DNA of 64,000 nucleotides from Raoultibacter massiliensis. GTDB lineage: Bacteria; Actinomycetota; Coriobacteriia; Coriobacteriales; Eggerthellaceae. Where the stretch lies: the NCBI RefSeq assembly GCF_900199545.1, contig NZ_LT962671.1:1991851-2055850 (forward strand). The letters are read 5' to 3'. Position 1 is the stretch's first letter. Each line of letters opens with the position of its first letter. The translations under genes were made by a program, and so were the position numbers. This document shows, piece by piece, positions 7,856 through 17,095 of the stretch. The notes under the pieces are model-generated. The model was not told the DNA's origin, made no database searches, and saw nothing but the letters and a program-made list of their open reading frames with translations.

Positions 7856-9250
7856 CTATTTCACGCGCACGACGATGTACGCGAACGTCAAAACCGCAAA
7901 TACCGCCGAAAAGGCGAACGCAATCTGGTATGCGAGAGCGGGGGCCGCAGCGGTTGCCGAAACGACCGTGATAGCGAACACCATCGTCGACGTGCCGAGC
8001 GATGCGCATGCCTGACGCACGGCTATGCAAAACGAACTTCCGTCGGTAACGGTGCTGCGCGGCAGGTCGGCCAAACTCCATGAGATAAGCGGCGCCATGA
8101 GCCCGGAAACGCCGAACGCCCGGATCGCCTGGAAAATCGTGGTCATGTACAGCGGCGTGCTTTCGTCGACGAACACCATGATGATCGAACCGATGGCAAG
8201 CAGCACGCCCGACACCATGACGACGGGCCTGATCCCTATCCGATCAACCAGCGCTCCGGAAATCGGATTGAGGAACAGCGCGGCAAGCGTTCCGGGGAGA
8301 AGCACTATTCCCGCATCGAGGGAGGTGCCCCCGCACAGCCCCTCGATATACAAAGGTATCACCAACGTAATGCCCATAAACGAAGCATGCAGGAAGTTAA
8401 GCGCCATAAACCCGCTGGTAAACTGGCGGGATTCGAAGATGCTCATGTCGATAAGCGGGTCATCGACGCGCTTTTGCCGACGCACGAACAAAACAAGGAA
8501 CAGCGCGCCTACCGCAAGCGGCACCCAGATGAGCGCACTGGCCAAACCGAAACTGCTTGCGTTGGAAAAAGCCAGCAGCAGTCCGCCGAACCCGAGCGAG
8601 GATTGCATGAGCGAAACAAGATCGAGCTTCGCCCCGCCGTCGGCAGCCCGCCCTGACGCAATGCATAGAACAGCCGCAACCACCAACAGCAGCATCAAGG
8701 CAAGCAGCAAGTAAAAGAAGCTTCGCCATCCGAACGAGAACACCATCGCCCCGCCGATGGTGGGTCCGATGTTGGGGGCGAACCCCATCGCAATCCCCGC
8801 GATGCCCATGGCCGTCGATCGGCGATCCATCGGGAATCGGGTCATGGCGATCGTCTGCATGAGGGGCATGAGCAAACCCGCCGAAACAGCCTGGAGAACA
8901 CGACCCGAAAGCAGCATCCAAAAGCTCGTTGCCGCCGAGTCGAGCAGCGCTCCCGCGCAGAAAAGGGCCAGTGCGACGAGCACGTGCCGGCGCACCGAAA
9001 ACCTTCGCGAGAAAAAGGTCGCAACGGGTACGGTTATGCCGAGCACGAGCATGTAGCTGGTGGTAAGCCATTGGCCGAGCCCGACGTCGATTCCAAACTC
9101 CGCAAGGATATCGGGCATCATGGCGTTCACCGCAGTTTGGGAGAGATTCCCCAACGCACCGGCAAGCATGACGATGGCGAAGAGCGCATAAACCTGCGCC
9201 CGCTCGCCCTTTACGATCGTTTTCCCAGCCATAGCCCTTGCATGTCCCAT
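7856..9250 (-). CDS. MFS transporter, DHA2 (14-helix drug efflux) type
   Basis: 464 residues from the chosen ATG. Transmembrane helix 1 is followed by MPDILAEFGIDVGLGQWLTT and SYMLVLGITVPVATFFSRRF, the DHA2 antiporter signature region, and later by RVLQAVSAGLLMPLMQTIAM, motif C-like. The ATG at 9250 has TAGGA eight bases upstream; an in-frame extension of 46 residues that is rich in arginine, histidine and cysteine is unlikely to be translated, and an ATG at 9232 is the alternative. Likely proton-driven drug or metabolite efflux. Confidence 0.82.
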   Translation of the reverse strand: MGHARAMAGKTIVKGERAQVYALFAIVMLAGALGNLSQTAVNAMMPDILAEFGIDVGLGQWLTTSYMLVLGITVPVATFFSRRFSVRRHVLVALALFCAGALLDSAATSFWMLLSGRVLQAVSAGLLMPLMQTIAMTRFPMDRRSTAMGIAGIAMGFAPNIGPTIGGAMVFSFGWRSFFYLLLALMLLLVVAAVLCIASGRAADGGAKLDLVSLMQSSLGFGGLLLAFSNASSFGLASALIWVPLAVGALFLVLFVRRQKRVDDPLIDMSIFESRQFTSGFMALNFLHASFMGITLVIPLYIEGLCGGTSLDAGIVLLPGTLAALFLNPISGALVDRIGIRPVVMVSGVLLAIGSIIMVFVDESTPLYMTTIFQAIRAFGVSGLMAPLISWSLADLPRSTVTDGSSFCIAVRQACASLGTSTMVFAITVVSATAAAPALAYQIAFAFSAVFAVLTFAYIVVRVK

Positions 9251-9300
9251 CCTCAAAATCCTAGCGCGCCGCGCAAAACGCCCGCCCGGCTGCGCACATC

Positions 9301-10665
9301 CTACCCTATGCCGCCGAAGAAAATGCCCAGCACGTACACCAGCGCAGTGATTCCCACGAACACGTACTTGGTCAAAACCTCGAACCATCTGCCGATAGGT
9401 TTGCCGTGACCCAGTTCAACCTGGCTGCGGGCAAACCCCTTCGGACAGACCCAGAAAAACATGATAGCAGCGAGCAGGGCCCCCAAGGGGATGACGAATA
9501 TGGATATGACATCCATCCAAGCGCCAACGGACGAAGTGCTCTCTATGAACACGCCCACGAAGGCCGCAATGGCGGCAACGATGCCGACCGCAACCCCGCG
9601 CGAAAGCCCGAACTGGCTTTGGAGCGCTTCTATCGGCGTCTCGAACAGATTAACAAGAGACGTGATGGCTGCGCACAGCACAGCGAAGAAGAATACGACC
9701 GCAACAAACGAGCCGAATGGCATCTGCTGGAACACGGCAGGCAGCGTGATGAACATGAGCGGCGGCCCCGATGCGGCGCTGAAGCCGAATGCGAACACAG
9801 CGGGGATGATGACCATAGCGGCAAGCAGGGCCGCAATCGTATCGAATACGGCGACGGTTCTCGCCGACGAAACCACATCGACGTCCTTCTTGAGGTAGCT
9901 TCCGTACACCAGCGTTCCGCTTCCGGCAAGCGAAAGGGAGAAGAACGCCTGGCCGAGCGCGAATATCCACGTTGTCGGATCGGCAAGCGCCTCCCATCGG
10001 GGAATGAAGAGGTATTCGTATCCCGCTCCCGCGCCGGGAAGCGTTGCCACCCGCACGAGCAGCACGACGAAGAGGACGAAGAACAGCGGCGTCATGACTT
10101 TGTTGAGCCGCTCGATGCCTCGGGACACGCCGAACAGCATAACGGCGAACGTGAGCGCAAGGCCGATGAAATGCCAGCTGACGCTGCCGAAATCAACCGC
10201 CAATGCGCCGAAGTACGCACCCGTATCGACAACGCCCGCAAGTTCGCCCGAAGCCGACGAGGCAAGGTACTTGAGAAACCAACCCACCACAACCGAATAC
10301 CCGATCGCAAGGGCCAGGGAACCGAGCATGGGAAGAAACCCTATGGCGCGCCCGATACGTTCGCCGATACGGCCGCCGCGCATCTTGCATGCCTTCGCAA
10401 ACGCCCCGACAGGGCCCGATTCCATAGCGCGCCCGAACGCCATTTCACCGAGCACGCCCGAGAAGCCGAGGAGGGCGACGAAGATGAAATACGGGATCAG
10501 AAACGCCGCTCCGCCGAATTCCGCAACGCGGTACGGGAACAGCCAGATGTTGCCCATGCCAACGGCCGATCCGATGCAGGCGATGATGAACGCGGCACGG
10601 TTCGAAAAACCGTCACGCGGTTTTGACTTCTCAGAAGCGCTGCCTTCAGGAGCCGACGACGCCAT
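9301..10665 (-). CDS. Sodium-dependent transporter, neurotransmitter:sodium symporter (SNF) family
   Basis: 454 residues, twelve hydrophobic segments. The N-terminus has FIIACIGSAVGMGNIWLFPY, the hallmark helix 1 of LeuT-fold SNF transporters with the sodium and substrate sites, followed by FGGAAFLIPYFIFVALLGFS. Prokaryotic members import amino acids such as tryptophan, tyrosine, leucine or alanine. Its start lies five bases after the pth stop codon, so it is probably cotranscribed with and translationally coupled to pth. Confidence 0.9.
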   Translation of the reverse strand: MASSAPEGSASEKSKPRDGFSNRAAFIIACIGSAVGMGNIWLFPYRVAEFGGAAFLIPYFIFVALLGFSGVLGEMAFGRAMESGPVGAFAKACKMRGGRIGERIGRAIGFLPMLGSLALAIGYSVVVGWFLKYLASSASGELAGVVDTGAYFGALAVDFGSVSWHFIGLALTFAVMLFGVSRGIERLNKVMTPLFFVLFVVLLVRVATLPGAGAGYEYLFIPRWEALADPTTWIFALGQAFFSLSLAGSGTLVYGSYLKKDVDVVSSARTVAVFDTIAALLAAMVIIPAVFAFGFSAASGPPLMFITLPAVFQQMPFGSFVAVVFFFAVLCAAITSLVNLFETPIEALQSQFGLSRGVAVGIVAAIAAFVGVFIESTSSVGAWMDVISIFVIPLGALLAAIMFFWVCPKGFARSQVELGHGKPIGRWFEVLTKYVFVGITALVYVLGIFFGGIG

Positions 10666-10670
10666 GGCGT

Positions 10671-11237
10671 TCAGTTGAAGTCCTGCTGCGTTTTCGCAAG
10701 CCCGTGATCAATGAGGGAATACACCGCTTCGGCGCCGCGCGCGCAGGCAACGTCGAAATCGTCTTTTGCCTCCTTGCGCGGCAACGAGAGCACGTAGTCG
10801 GCCACGTTCATCCGTCCAGGCGGGCGGCCGATGCCGATACGGACGCGAAACCAATCGCGCGTGCCGAGCTTATCGCAGATGGAGCGCAAGCCGTTATGAC
10901 CCGCATGTCCGCCGCCGAACTTCACGCGCACGGTTCCCGGGTCGATATCGAGCTCATCGTGAATGACGATCAGATGATCGGCATCGACGCCGTAAGCGTT
11001 CATAAGCTGTTTGACCGGCCCGCCCGATGTGTTCATGAAACTCTGAGGTTTGGCAAGCACCAGATCGACATCGTGAAGAACGGCCTTCGCCGTCAGCGCG
11101 CCGCCTTCCGTCTTCCAATACCGCGCCCCGAGTTTTTCGGCGATCAGGTCGATCGTATCGAATCCGGCGTTATGACGAGTATGCGCATACTCGTCTCCGG
11201 GGTTGCCCAATCCCGCTATCAGATACGTATCAGCCAT
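10671..11237 (-). CDS. pth: Peptidyl-tRNA hydrolase
   Basis: 188 residues, standard length. Motifs LIAGLGNPGDEYAHTRHNAG (catalytic histidine in TRHNAGF), KPQSFMNTSGGPV, IHDELDIDPGTVRVK (catalytic aspartate) and GGGHAGHNGLRSI are complete. It recycles peptidyl-tRNA released by stalled ribosomes and is essential. It lies downstream of prs, a conserved bacterial order with glmU. Confidence 0.97.
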   Translation of the reverse strand: MADTYLIAGLGNPGDEYAHTRHNAGFDTIDLIAEKLGARYWKTEGGALTAKAVLHDVDLVLAKPQSFMNTSGGPVKQLMNAYGVDADHLIVIHDELDIDPGTVRVKFGGGHAGHNGLRSICDKLGTRDWFRVRIGIGRPPGRMNVADYVLSLPRKEAKDDFDVACARGAEAVYSLIDHGLAKTQQDFN

Positions 11238-11267
11238 ATGAGCTACCAGTCGGCGATCCCGAGCGGC

Positions 11268-12239
11268 CTACAGCGCGAAATCAGGATCGAACAGTTCGGA
11301 TACCGATCCGTTGCCATACACGTTCGCGATGGCGCGCGCAAGCAGCGGCGCAACCGAAACGACCTTGATCTTGCCGGTCTGCTTCTCAAGCGGCACGGGG
11401 ATCGTGTTGCACACGACAACCTCTTCGATCTCCGAGTTTTCCAAACGATCGTAGGCAGGGCCGCTGAAAATCGGATGCGTTGCGCACACGTACACCGTAT
11501 CGGCACCCTGCGCCTTGAGAGTCGAAACCGCCGCCACGAGCGTTCCACCCGTATCGATCATATCGTCGTTGATGATGCAGATCTTGTCACGGACATCGCC
11601 GATGAGCGCTGTGATCTCGGCCTGGTTGTGGCCGGGGCGGCCTTTGTGCATGATGGCGAGATCGGCTTCCATGATGTCGGAGAGCTTCTTCGCGGCCTTC
11701 GCGCGACCCACATCGGGGCTCACGATGCACAAGCGGTCCATGTCGAGGTTTTTGGCCTTGAAGTAATCGGCGAGGATGGGCAGCGCAGTCAGATGATTCA
11801 CCGGGGTATCGAAGAAGCCTTGGATCTGCCCCTGGTGCAAATCGATGGTGATCGTGCGGTCAACGCCGGCAACCGTCATAAGGTTGGCGACGAGTTTGGC
11901 GGTAATGGGTTCGCGGGCGGCCGCCTTGCGGTCCTGACGCGAATAGCCGTAATGCGAGATAACCGCGGTAACGGTGCGGGCGGATGCGCGCTTCGCCGCG
12001 TCGGTCATGATGAGAAGCTCCATAAGGGCATCGTTGACCTGAGAACCCGCCACCGACTGCACGATGAACACATCGGCGCCGCGTACGCTTTCAAGGTAAC
12101 GCGCATAGATTTCCCCGTTTGCGAATTGTTCGAGTTTCACATGACCGAGCGTGATGCCAAGCTCATCGGCAATCTGATCGGCCAGTTCGGGGTTAACCGA
12201 ACCGGAGAAAACGGCCATACTCTTCTGCATTTCGGTCAT
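11268..12239 (-). CDS. prs: Ribose-phosphate pyrophosphokinase (PRPP synthetase)
   Basis: 323 residues. It starts MTEMQKSMAVFSGSVNPELA, with FANGEIYARYLESVRG, the catalytic-flexible-loop region SRQDRKAAAREPITAKLVAN, and the PRPP-binding loop DDMIDTGGTL. It makes PRPP from ribose 5-phosphate and ATP for nucleotide, histidine and tryptophan synthesis. Ribosome binding site AAGGAG. A TACAAT -10-like sequence at 12281-12286 suggests a promoter of its own, separate from glmU. Confidence 0.97.
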   Translation of the reverse strand: MTEMQKSMAVFSGSVNPELADQIADELGITLGHVKLEQFANGEIYARYLESVRGADVFIVQSVAGSQVNDALMELLIMTDAAKRASARTVTAVISHYGYSRQDRKAAAREPITAKLVANLMTVAGVDRTITIDLHQGQIQGFFDTPVNHLTALPILADYFKAKNLDMDRLCIVSPDVGRAKAAKKLSDIMEADLAIMHKGRPGHNQAEITALIGDVRDKICIINDDMIDTGGTLVAAVSTLKAQGADTVYVCATHPIFSGPAYDRLENSEIEEVVVCNTIPVPLEKQTGKIKVVSVAPLLARAIANVYGNGSVSELFDPDFAL

Positions 12240-12368
12240 CGACGCGCTCCTTCGGACTCCGCATTAATTAGTCGATCTGTATTGTATCCGCAAGTCATCT
12301 GCTTGTGATGCAGCAATGGCCAACTATCGTGGTTTTTCCACCATCGGCAGCCGAACAGGCGATGGAGC

Positions 12369-13727
12369 CTACCGCCCGAGAAACCACTTCCAAGCTGGGA
12401 CGAGCCTCACAGTGCCTGAGCTTACCGGGAATTCGGCCTCCTCGCTCAAGGTGATCACCGCCCCGGTATCGAGCCCGGACCGTTTCATCGCTGTCTCCAG
12501 ATTGCCGATTTCGCTCTTGTACTTCTTTGGCAGCCGATCCGGCGAAAGCCCAAGCCCTGCTTCGGCGCCTGTACGGACCGCCACTTGGAGCAGCTGATGC
12601 TGGTCCCCTAGCGCCACATCGCCGACGATGAAATCGACTTCAGGGCAATCAACGGCGCTATACGTCGCGATTACGTTCGTCCTGTCCGCTCCGAATCGAC
12701 GTTTCAGCTCCACGAAAACCGCTGTTTCCAGGCGTTGCCCAACATCCAGATGGCTCGCCGGCGCAACGGCGAGCGCCAAACCCGGATCGACCGAATACAC
12801 CTTCGAGGATGACCTGGGATTCTCCTTGATGGAAAGAGTGTAGTCGTTAACCCTGAAGACCAGATGGGCGTCCTCCAAATCGTCCAGCAACGCATACAGT
12901 TTCTCGTTGGAGGCCGACATACCGGCAGCTCGAATGTCTTTCAACTGGTTGTTCACCGAAAATTTCAGACCCGTCGAACGTAAGGCGTTACGGGCGAACC
13001 GCTCCGCAACCCGAATCGAAGTGGTTTCGAAGCGCTCGAGAACGTCTTTCGTCACGATCTCCGCAGCGTAGCCTTGCAAAAGTTGCACCCGATCGAGCGG
13101 CAACATGTTTTGAACGGCAGGGAAACCGCCGACCTGAAGGTATTCGAAAAAAGCCACCTCAAGGCGACCCGCCGCCTCGGCAGTCAACGACTCCACGCCC
13201 TCATGAACGACGCCGCGAAAATCGCAGTATTCGTCAAAGCCCAAAGGCCATATTTCTTTCGACAGGGATCGACCGCGAAGATGCGTGGGAATATCTTTCG
13301 AAAGCAGCTTCGAAGACGAGCCCGTAAGCACGATGGTAACCTTTCGCTGTTCCGATATGCGCCGCACGAAGTTAGTCCAACAGGGCGCTTCCTGTATCTC
13401 GTCGAGGAACAGGTAACAGCCTTCAACGGCTTCGGGAACCAGCTTGTAGTACGCATCGAGCAGATCCGACAACGTCCGCTCGGAAAACGGCATGACCCGC
13501 TCGTCGTCTAAAGTGAAATGAAATATTCGATCCCGCGGAACACCCTCGCGCATGAGCCGATCCATAAGCTGATATAAAAAGAACGTCTTGCCGCACCTGC
13601 GCACCCCCACTATGGAGTAAATGAGGTTATGCTGCTTGGGTTTCGGCAGGTCGAAATCCATGTTCCTACGCGGAACAAAGGGCGGAATGCTAAATCCTAT
13701 GTACTCAGCAACAAGGGACTCGTACAT
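12369..13727 (-). CDS. AAA ATPase with DUF4143 C-terminal domain
   Basis: 452 residues. Walker A GVRRCGKT at residues 41-48 follows a short N-terminal strand, Walker B is CYLFLDEIQEAP near residue 105, and sensor-1 is VLTGSSSKLLSKDIPTHLRG. The C-terminal half has the DUF4143 pattern (LKDIRAAG... YSVDPGLALAV... FVELKRRFG), a winged-helix plus nuclease-like fold. The family is widespread, very paralogous and often mobile; its function is poorly known. It interrupts the otherwise standard glmU - prs - pth order, so it is likely a later insertion. ATG with GGAG five bases upstream. Confidence 0.88.
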   Translation of the reverse strand: MYESLVAEYIGFSIPPFVPRRNMDFDLPKPKQHNLIYSIVGVRRCGKTFFLYQLMDRLMREGVPRDRIFHFTLDDERVMPFSERTLSDLLDAYYKLVPEAVEGCYLFLDEIQEAPCWTNFVRRISEQRKVTIVLTGSSSKLLSKDIPTHLRGRSLSKEIWPLGFDEYCDFRGVVHEGVESLTAEAAGRLEVAFFEYLQVGGFPAVQNMLPLDRVQLLQGYAAEIVTKDVLERFETTSIRVAERFARNALRSTGLKFSVNNQLKDIRAAGMSASNEKLYALLDDLEDAHLVFRVNDYTLSIKENPRSSSKVYSVDPGLALAVAPASHLDVGQRLETAVFVELKRRFGADRTNVIATYSAVDCPEVDFIVGDVALGDQHQLLQVAVRTGAEAGLGLSPDRLPKKYKSEIGNLETAMKRSGLDTGAVITLSEEAEFPVSSGTVRLVPAWKWFLGR

Positions 13728-13766
13728 AAAAACTCCGATCTTCTCCGTCTGACGGATAAGATACTA

Positions 13767-13799
13767 GCAAATCTTCTCTGTTATACGAAGAAGATTTGC
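13767..13799. other. Hairpin between glmU and the AAA ATPase gene
   Basis: Perfect 11-bp arms GCAAATCTTCT and AGAAGATTTGC around an 11-base loop. There is no U-tract on either strand, so it is not a clear terminator. It may be an operator for the ATPase gene, which starts about 40 bases away, or a trace of the insertion. Confidence 0.35.
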
Positions 13800-13845
13800 C
13801 ATCCATCGTGAAACGAGCACGCTTGCGAAGGCCGCCATTGCCAAG

Positions 13846-15207
13846 CTAAAACTTCCGCGCTTTCCAATCGGCAATCTCGACTTGCTTGGAACGTTCGAGA
13901 GCAAGGGAACCCGGAGCCACATCGCGGGTGATGACCGATCCCGCACCGATAACCGCTTCGTCACCAAGGCTCACGGGGGCAACGAGCATCGTGTCGCTTC
14001 CCACGAACACGCCGTCGCCGATCGTGGTCTTGTGCTTGTTCTTGCCGTCGTAGTTGCAGGTGATCGAGCCGGCGCCGATGTTCACGCCCTCGCCCATCTC
14101 GGTATCGCCGATGTAGCTTAAGTGCGGAACCTTCGAGCCCTTGCCGATCGTCGACTTCTTGATCTCGACGTGCGTGCCCGCCTTCGCGCCCTCGCACAGG
14201 TGCGCTCCGGGGCGCAGGTAGGTGCGCGGGCCGCAGGTTGCGCCATCGTCGATCGTGGCTTCGACGGCAACGGTCTCGTCGACAACGCAACCCTCGCCCA
14301 CCACGGTATCGGTCAAACGCGAGTTCGGACCGATAACGCAATCTTCGCCCACCGAAGTTGAGCCAAGCAGGAAGGTGAGCGGTTCGAGAACCACATCGCG
14401 GGCAATCGTCACGTCGGGCCCGATCCAAACAAGCTCGGGGTCGACCAAGGTCACACCCTCGGCCATATGGCGCGCGTTGATGCGCCGCTGCATGAACTTG
14501 GTGGCCTGGGCAAGCTGAACGCGCGAATTGATGCCAAGGCATTCGGCGGGATCTTCGGTGACGAGCGCCGACACGAGGCGCCCCGCCTCGCGGCAGATCT
14601 CGAGCACGTCGGTGAGGTAGAACTCGTTTTGCGCGTTATCGCTTCCCACCTGCTCAAGCGCTTCGAACAGCGCTTTCGCGTCGAAGCAGTAGAACCCCGA
14701 GTTGCACTCGGTGATAGCGGCTTCATCGGACGAGCAGTCCTTCTGCTCGACGATGCGCTCGACCGCGCCCGTCTCGTCGCGCACGATGCGGCCGTAGCCG
14801 AAGGGGTCATCCATGCTCATGGTGAGAACCACGACCGCCGCATTGCTCTGCTCGCGCTCCTCGACGAGCGCGCGGATGGTTTCGGGAGTGATGAGCGGGC
14901 AATCGCCCGAAAGAACCACGAGCGACCCATCGAAGCCCGCGAGCGCATCGCGGCATACGGCGACCGCATCGGCCGTTCCCCTGCGCTCGTGCTGCACAAC
15001 GATCTGCGTGTCGGCCTCGACAAGCGGAATAACCTGTTCGCGCTCGTGGCCGACCACGCTGACCACCTCGCCGATACCCGCTGCGCGCGCAGCGTCAACG
15101 ACCCACCGCACGAGCGGCTTTCCCAAGAGTTCGTGAGCAACCTTCGGCTTCTTTGACTTCATGCGAGTGCCGGCTCCTGCGGCGAGAACGATAGCGCGCG
15201 GTTCCAT
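13846..15207 (-). CDS. glmU: Bifunctional UDP-N-acetylglucosamine pyrophosphorylase / glucosamine-1-phosphate N-acetyltransferase
   Basis: 453 residues, standard length. The N-terminal uridyltransferase domain starts MEPRAIVLAAGAGTRMKSKK (LxxGxGTxMxSxxPK motif). From about residue 250 there is a left-handed beta-helix with hexapeptide repeats, and the acetyltransferase signature NIGAGSITCNYDGKNKHKT. It makes UDP-GlcNAc for peptidoglycan. Ribosome binding site GGAGG nine bases before the ATG. First gene of the housekeeping series. Confidence 0.97.
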   Translation of the reverse strand: MEPRAIVLAAGAGTRMKSKKPKVAHELLGKPLVRWVVDAARAAGIGEVVSVVGHEREQVIPLVEADTQIVVQHERRGTADAVAVCRDALAGFDGSLVVLSGDCPLITPETIRALVEEREQSNAAVVVLTMSMDDPFGYGRIVRDETGAVERIVEQKDCSSDEAAITECNSGFYCFDAKALFEALEQVGSDNAQNEFYLTDVLEICREAGRLVSALVTEDPAECLGINSRVQLAQATKFMQRRINARHMAEGVTLVDPELVWIGPDVTIARDVVLEPLTFLLGSTSVGEDCVIGPNSRLTDTVVGEGCVVDETVAVEATIDDGATCGPRTYLRPGAHLCEGAKAGTHVEIKKSTIGKGSKVPHLSYIGDTEMGEGVNIGAGSITCNYDGKNKHKTTIGDGVFVGSDTMLVAPVSLGDEAVIGAGSVITRDVAPGSLALERSKQVEIADWKARKF

Positions 15208-15238
15208 CGAGGCGATCCTCCATCAACGTAAACGTTTA

Positions 15239-15278
15239 GTCGGGTGCGGTGCACGGTATAGCGCGCACCGCACCCGAC
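15239..15278 (-). terminator. Long GC-rich hairpin after the 15.4-17.0 kb flavoprotein gene
   Basis: Perfect 14-bp stem (GTCGGGTGCGGTGC with GCACCGCACCCGAC) between the flavoprotein stop and glmU, about 90 bases past the stop. The run after the stem on the minus strand is TAAACGTTTACG, with only a weak U-tract, so termination may be factor-assisted. Confidence 0.55.
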
Positions 15279-15365
15279 CTCCTTAGACGAAATCAGTATA
15301 CCGCAACGCAATACGATGAAATGCCAGCATGTCGATTCATCCCCGGTTTCGAAGCATCGCTTGAG

Positions 15366-17039
15366 CTAGCCCTGCGAGGCTTCTTTGTCCCACGGCTCGA
15401 GAGCAGCGGCATGGCGGGCGCCGATCCTGCCCCACACCATATTCTCCGCATTGTTTCCTCCGCTGATCCCGTAGGTATGGGCGGCAAAGTTCCCGAAACA
15501 CCCCGCCGCGTACAAACGCGGAATAACCTCGTCCTTCGTATCGAGAACCTGCGCATTCTCGTTCTTCTTCGGCCCGCCCAAAGTCGAACATCCTCCCGGA
15601 TATATGGGCCACGCGTAATACGGGGGATTTGAGATGGGCAGGAGGCTTTCAGCAGGGCGTTCGAAATCGGGATCGCTCCCCGCTTCGCAGTATGAGTTGA
15701 ACTGATCAATCGTTGCCTTGAGAGTCTCCGCATCCATCATATCGGGATCGACTTTGTGCATCTCTTCAACGAGCTCTTCGATCGTATTGCCCATTTTCAG
15801 CCATCCGCGATCGAGCTCTGCTTTGTTATCCTCGCTCCAACCAGGATAGCGACCCACCTCATCGGGAAGCGTCGGGGCGTACATGCCACGCGCAAGCTTG
15901 GCCGTAGGATCGGGCCCGAGCCTCCCCGCATCGAACGCCGTCTGATCGATGATCGCCCACGTAGGAATCAGCGGAAAATCGCAAATGCCGTCATCAAACG
16001 CCAAATACTGGTGCCACCCAACATGCGGGCTGCTGCTCGCCTTCTCATTTCGCCAGCGCCTGCCTATTCTGTCAACCCAAACGTAGTTATCGGTTTTGGG
16101 TGAAAGCTGGATGGCGTAAGGGTACTCCTCATCCTGGAAGTTCGGGTTTGCACCGCCGATCATGCAGTTCATATGCCAAAGCTGGGCGCCAACATTTTGC
16201 ACCATTTTAATGCCGTCGCCCGTATTGTACGGCCATCCATAAAACCCGAGAGCAGGATACACCTTCAAGTGCTCGTTTTTCAGCTCTTCGTTGAACTCGA
16301 AACCGCCGATCGTCATCATCGTCGCCTTACGCGCCTTGATGGCAATGCGCTTGCCATCGTAGTCGGCATAGCATCCGAGGATCTCTTTGGTTTCCGGATT
16401 CTGGATCAGCTCTTCGTTTTCAACGCTGAACAGCACTTCGATGCCGAGTTCTTGGCGATGGGCGTCCATGATGTCCCAGAAGTTCATTCCATAACCCTCG
16501 ATCGATCCGATCTCCATAGAATCGGCCCCCGGCAGAAACGGATACTCGCAGCTTTCGGTATACCTGCTTGCAAGGGTTCCCTCGTTCTGCTCCCAAGGCA
16601 ATTCCCACTTCGTTGCATACTCGCCGTTGCGCACGGCTTCCTTCGCCCAAGCGTCGGCCATCGCATCGGGGGTCAATCCGCGGCTGAACGCCTTGATGTA
16701 CGTAGCGCACCCCTCTTCGTCAACGGGAATGGTGAATTCGCCGAGGTTAATGGCCGAATTCCCGCCACCGCGAACCGGCGCCTTTTCAAGAATCAACACC
16801 TCGGATTGCCCTTCGTCGGCAGCCGTTAGTGCGGTCCACATCCCCGCTCCACCATAACCGATTACGAGAATGTCGGTTTCGTAATCCCAAACCTCGGGCA
16901 AATACTCGGCCCGAGTCGCAGACTGCGATTCAGAAGAGCACCCAGCGAGAGCCGTTGCCGCAGCCAAACCCGCGCCGGCAAGGGCTGCTCCCTTAAGAAA
17001 CGAGCGACGCGATACATCTGTTTTTGTGGTAGTTCCCAT
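15366..17039 (-). CDS. Tat-exported FAD-dependent reductase (fumarate reductase/succinate dehydrogenase flavoprotein superfamily)
   Basis: 557 residues. Twin-arginine signal VSRRSFLKGAALAGAGLAAA with a lipobox LAGC directly after it, so the product is a Tat lipoprotein held outside the membrane. The FAD-binding N-terminus has ILVIGYGGAGMWTALTAADE and an EKAPVRGGGNSAI loop. The C-terminal FAD contact region reads RLYAAGCFGNFAAHTYGISG and GNNAENMVWGRIGARHAA. The HHTMGG and GGxHGxNRLGG motifs of true fumarate reductases are absent, so the substrate differs from fumarate. It lies about 55 bases downstream of a six-haem cytochrome gene and in line with an upstream LuxR regulator gene, suggesting a cytochrome-fed respiratory reductase. 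Confidence 0.88.
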   Translation of the reverse strand: MGTTTKTDVSRRSFLKGAALAGAGLAAATALAGCSSESQSATRAEYLPEVWDYETDILVIGYGGAGMWTALTAADEGQSEVLILEKAPVRGGGNSAINLGEFTIPVDEEGCATYIKAFSRGLTPDAMADAWAKEAVRNGEYATKWELPWEQNEGTLASRYTESCEYPFLPGADSMEIGSIEGYGMNFWDIMDAHRQELGIEVLFSVENEELIQNPETKEILGCYADYDGKRIAIKARKATMMTIGGFEFNEELKNEHLKVYPALGFYGWPYNTGDGIKMVQNVGAQLWHMNCMIGGANPNFQDEEYPYAIQLSPKTDNYVWVDRIGRRWRNEKASSSPHVGWHQYLAFDDGICDFPLIPTWAIIDQTAFDAGRLGPDPTAKLARGMYAPTLPDEVGRYPGWSEDNKAELDRGWLKMGNTIEELVEEMHKVDPDMMDAETLKATIDQFNSYCEAGSDPDFERPAESLLPISNPPYYAWPIYPGGCSTLGGPKKNENAQVLDTKDEVIPRLYAAGCFGNFAAHTYGISGGNNAENMVWGRIGARHAAALEPWDKEASQG

Positions 17040-17095
17040 TCTTTCCTCCTTGTAGACAAACTGCCGGTCGGCAGTTTTTTGCTACGTGCCGCAGC

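Noticed and set aside
13767..13799. Hairpin after glmU as an intrinsic terminator
   Set aside because: The stem is perfect but there is no U-tract on either strand, so it is listed only as a hairpin.
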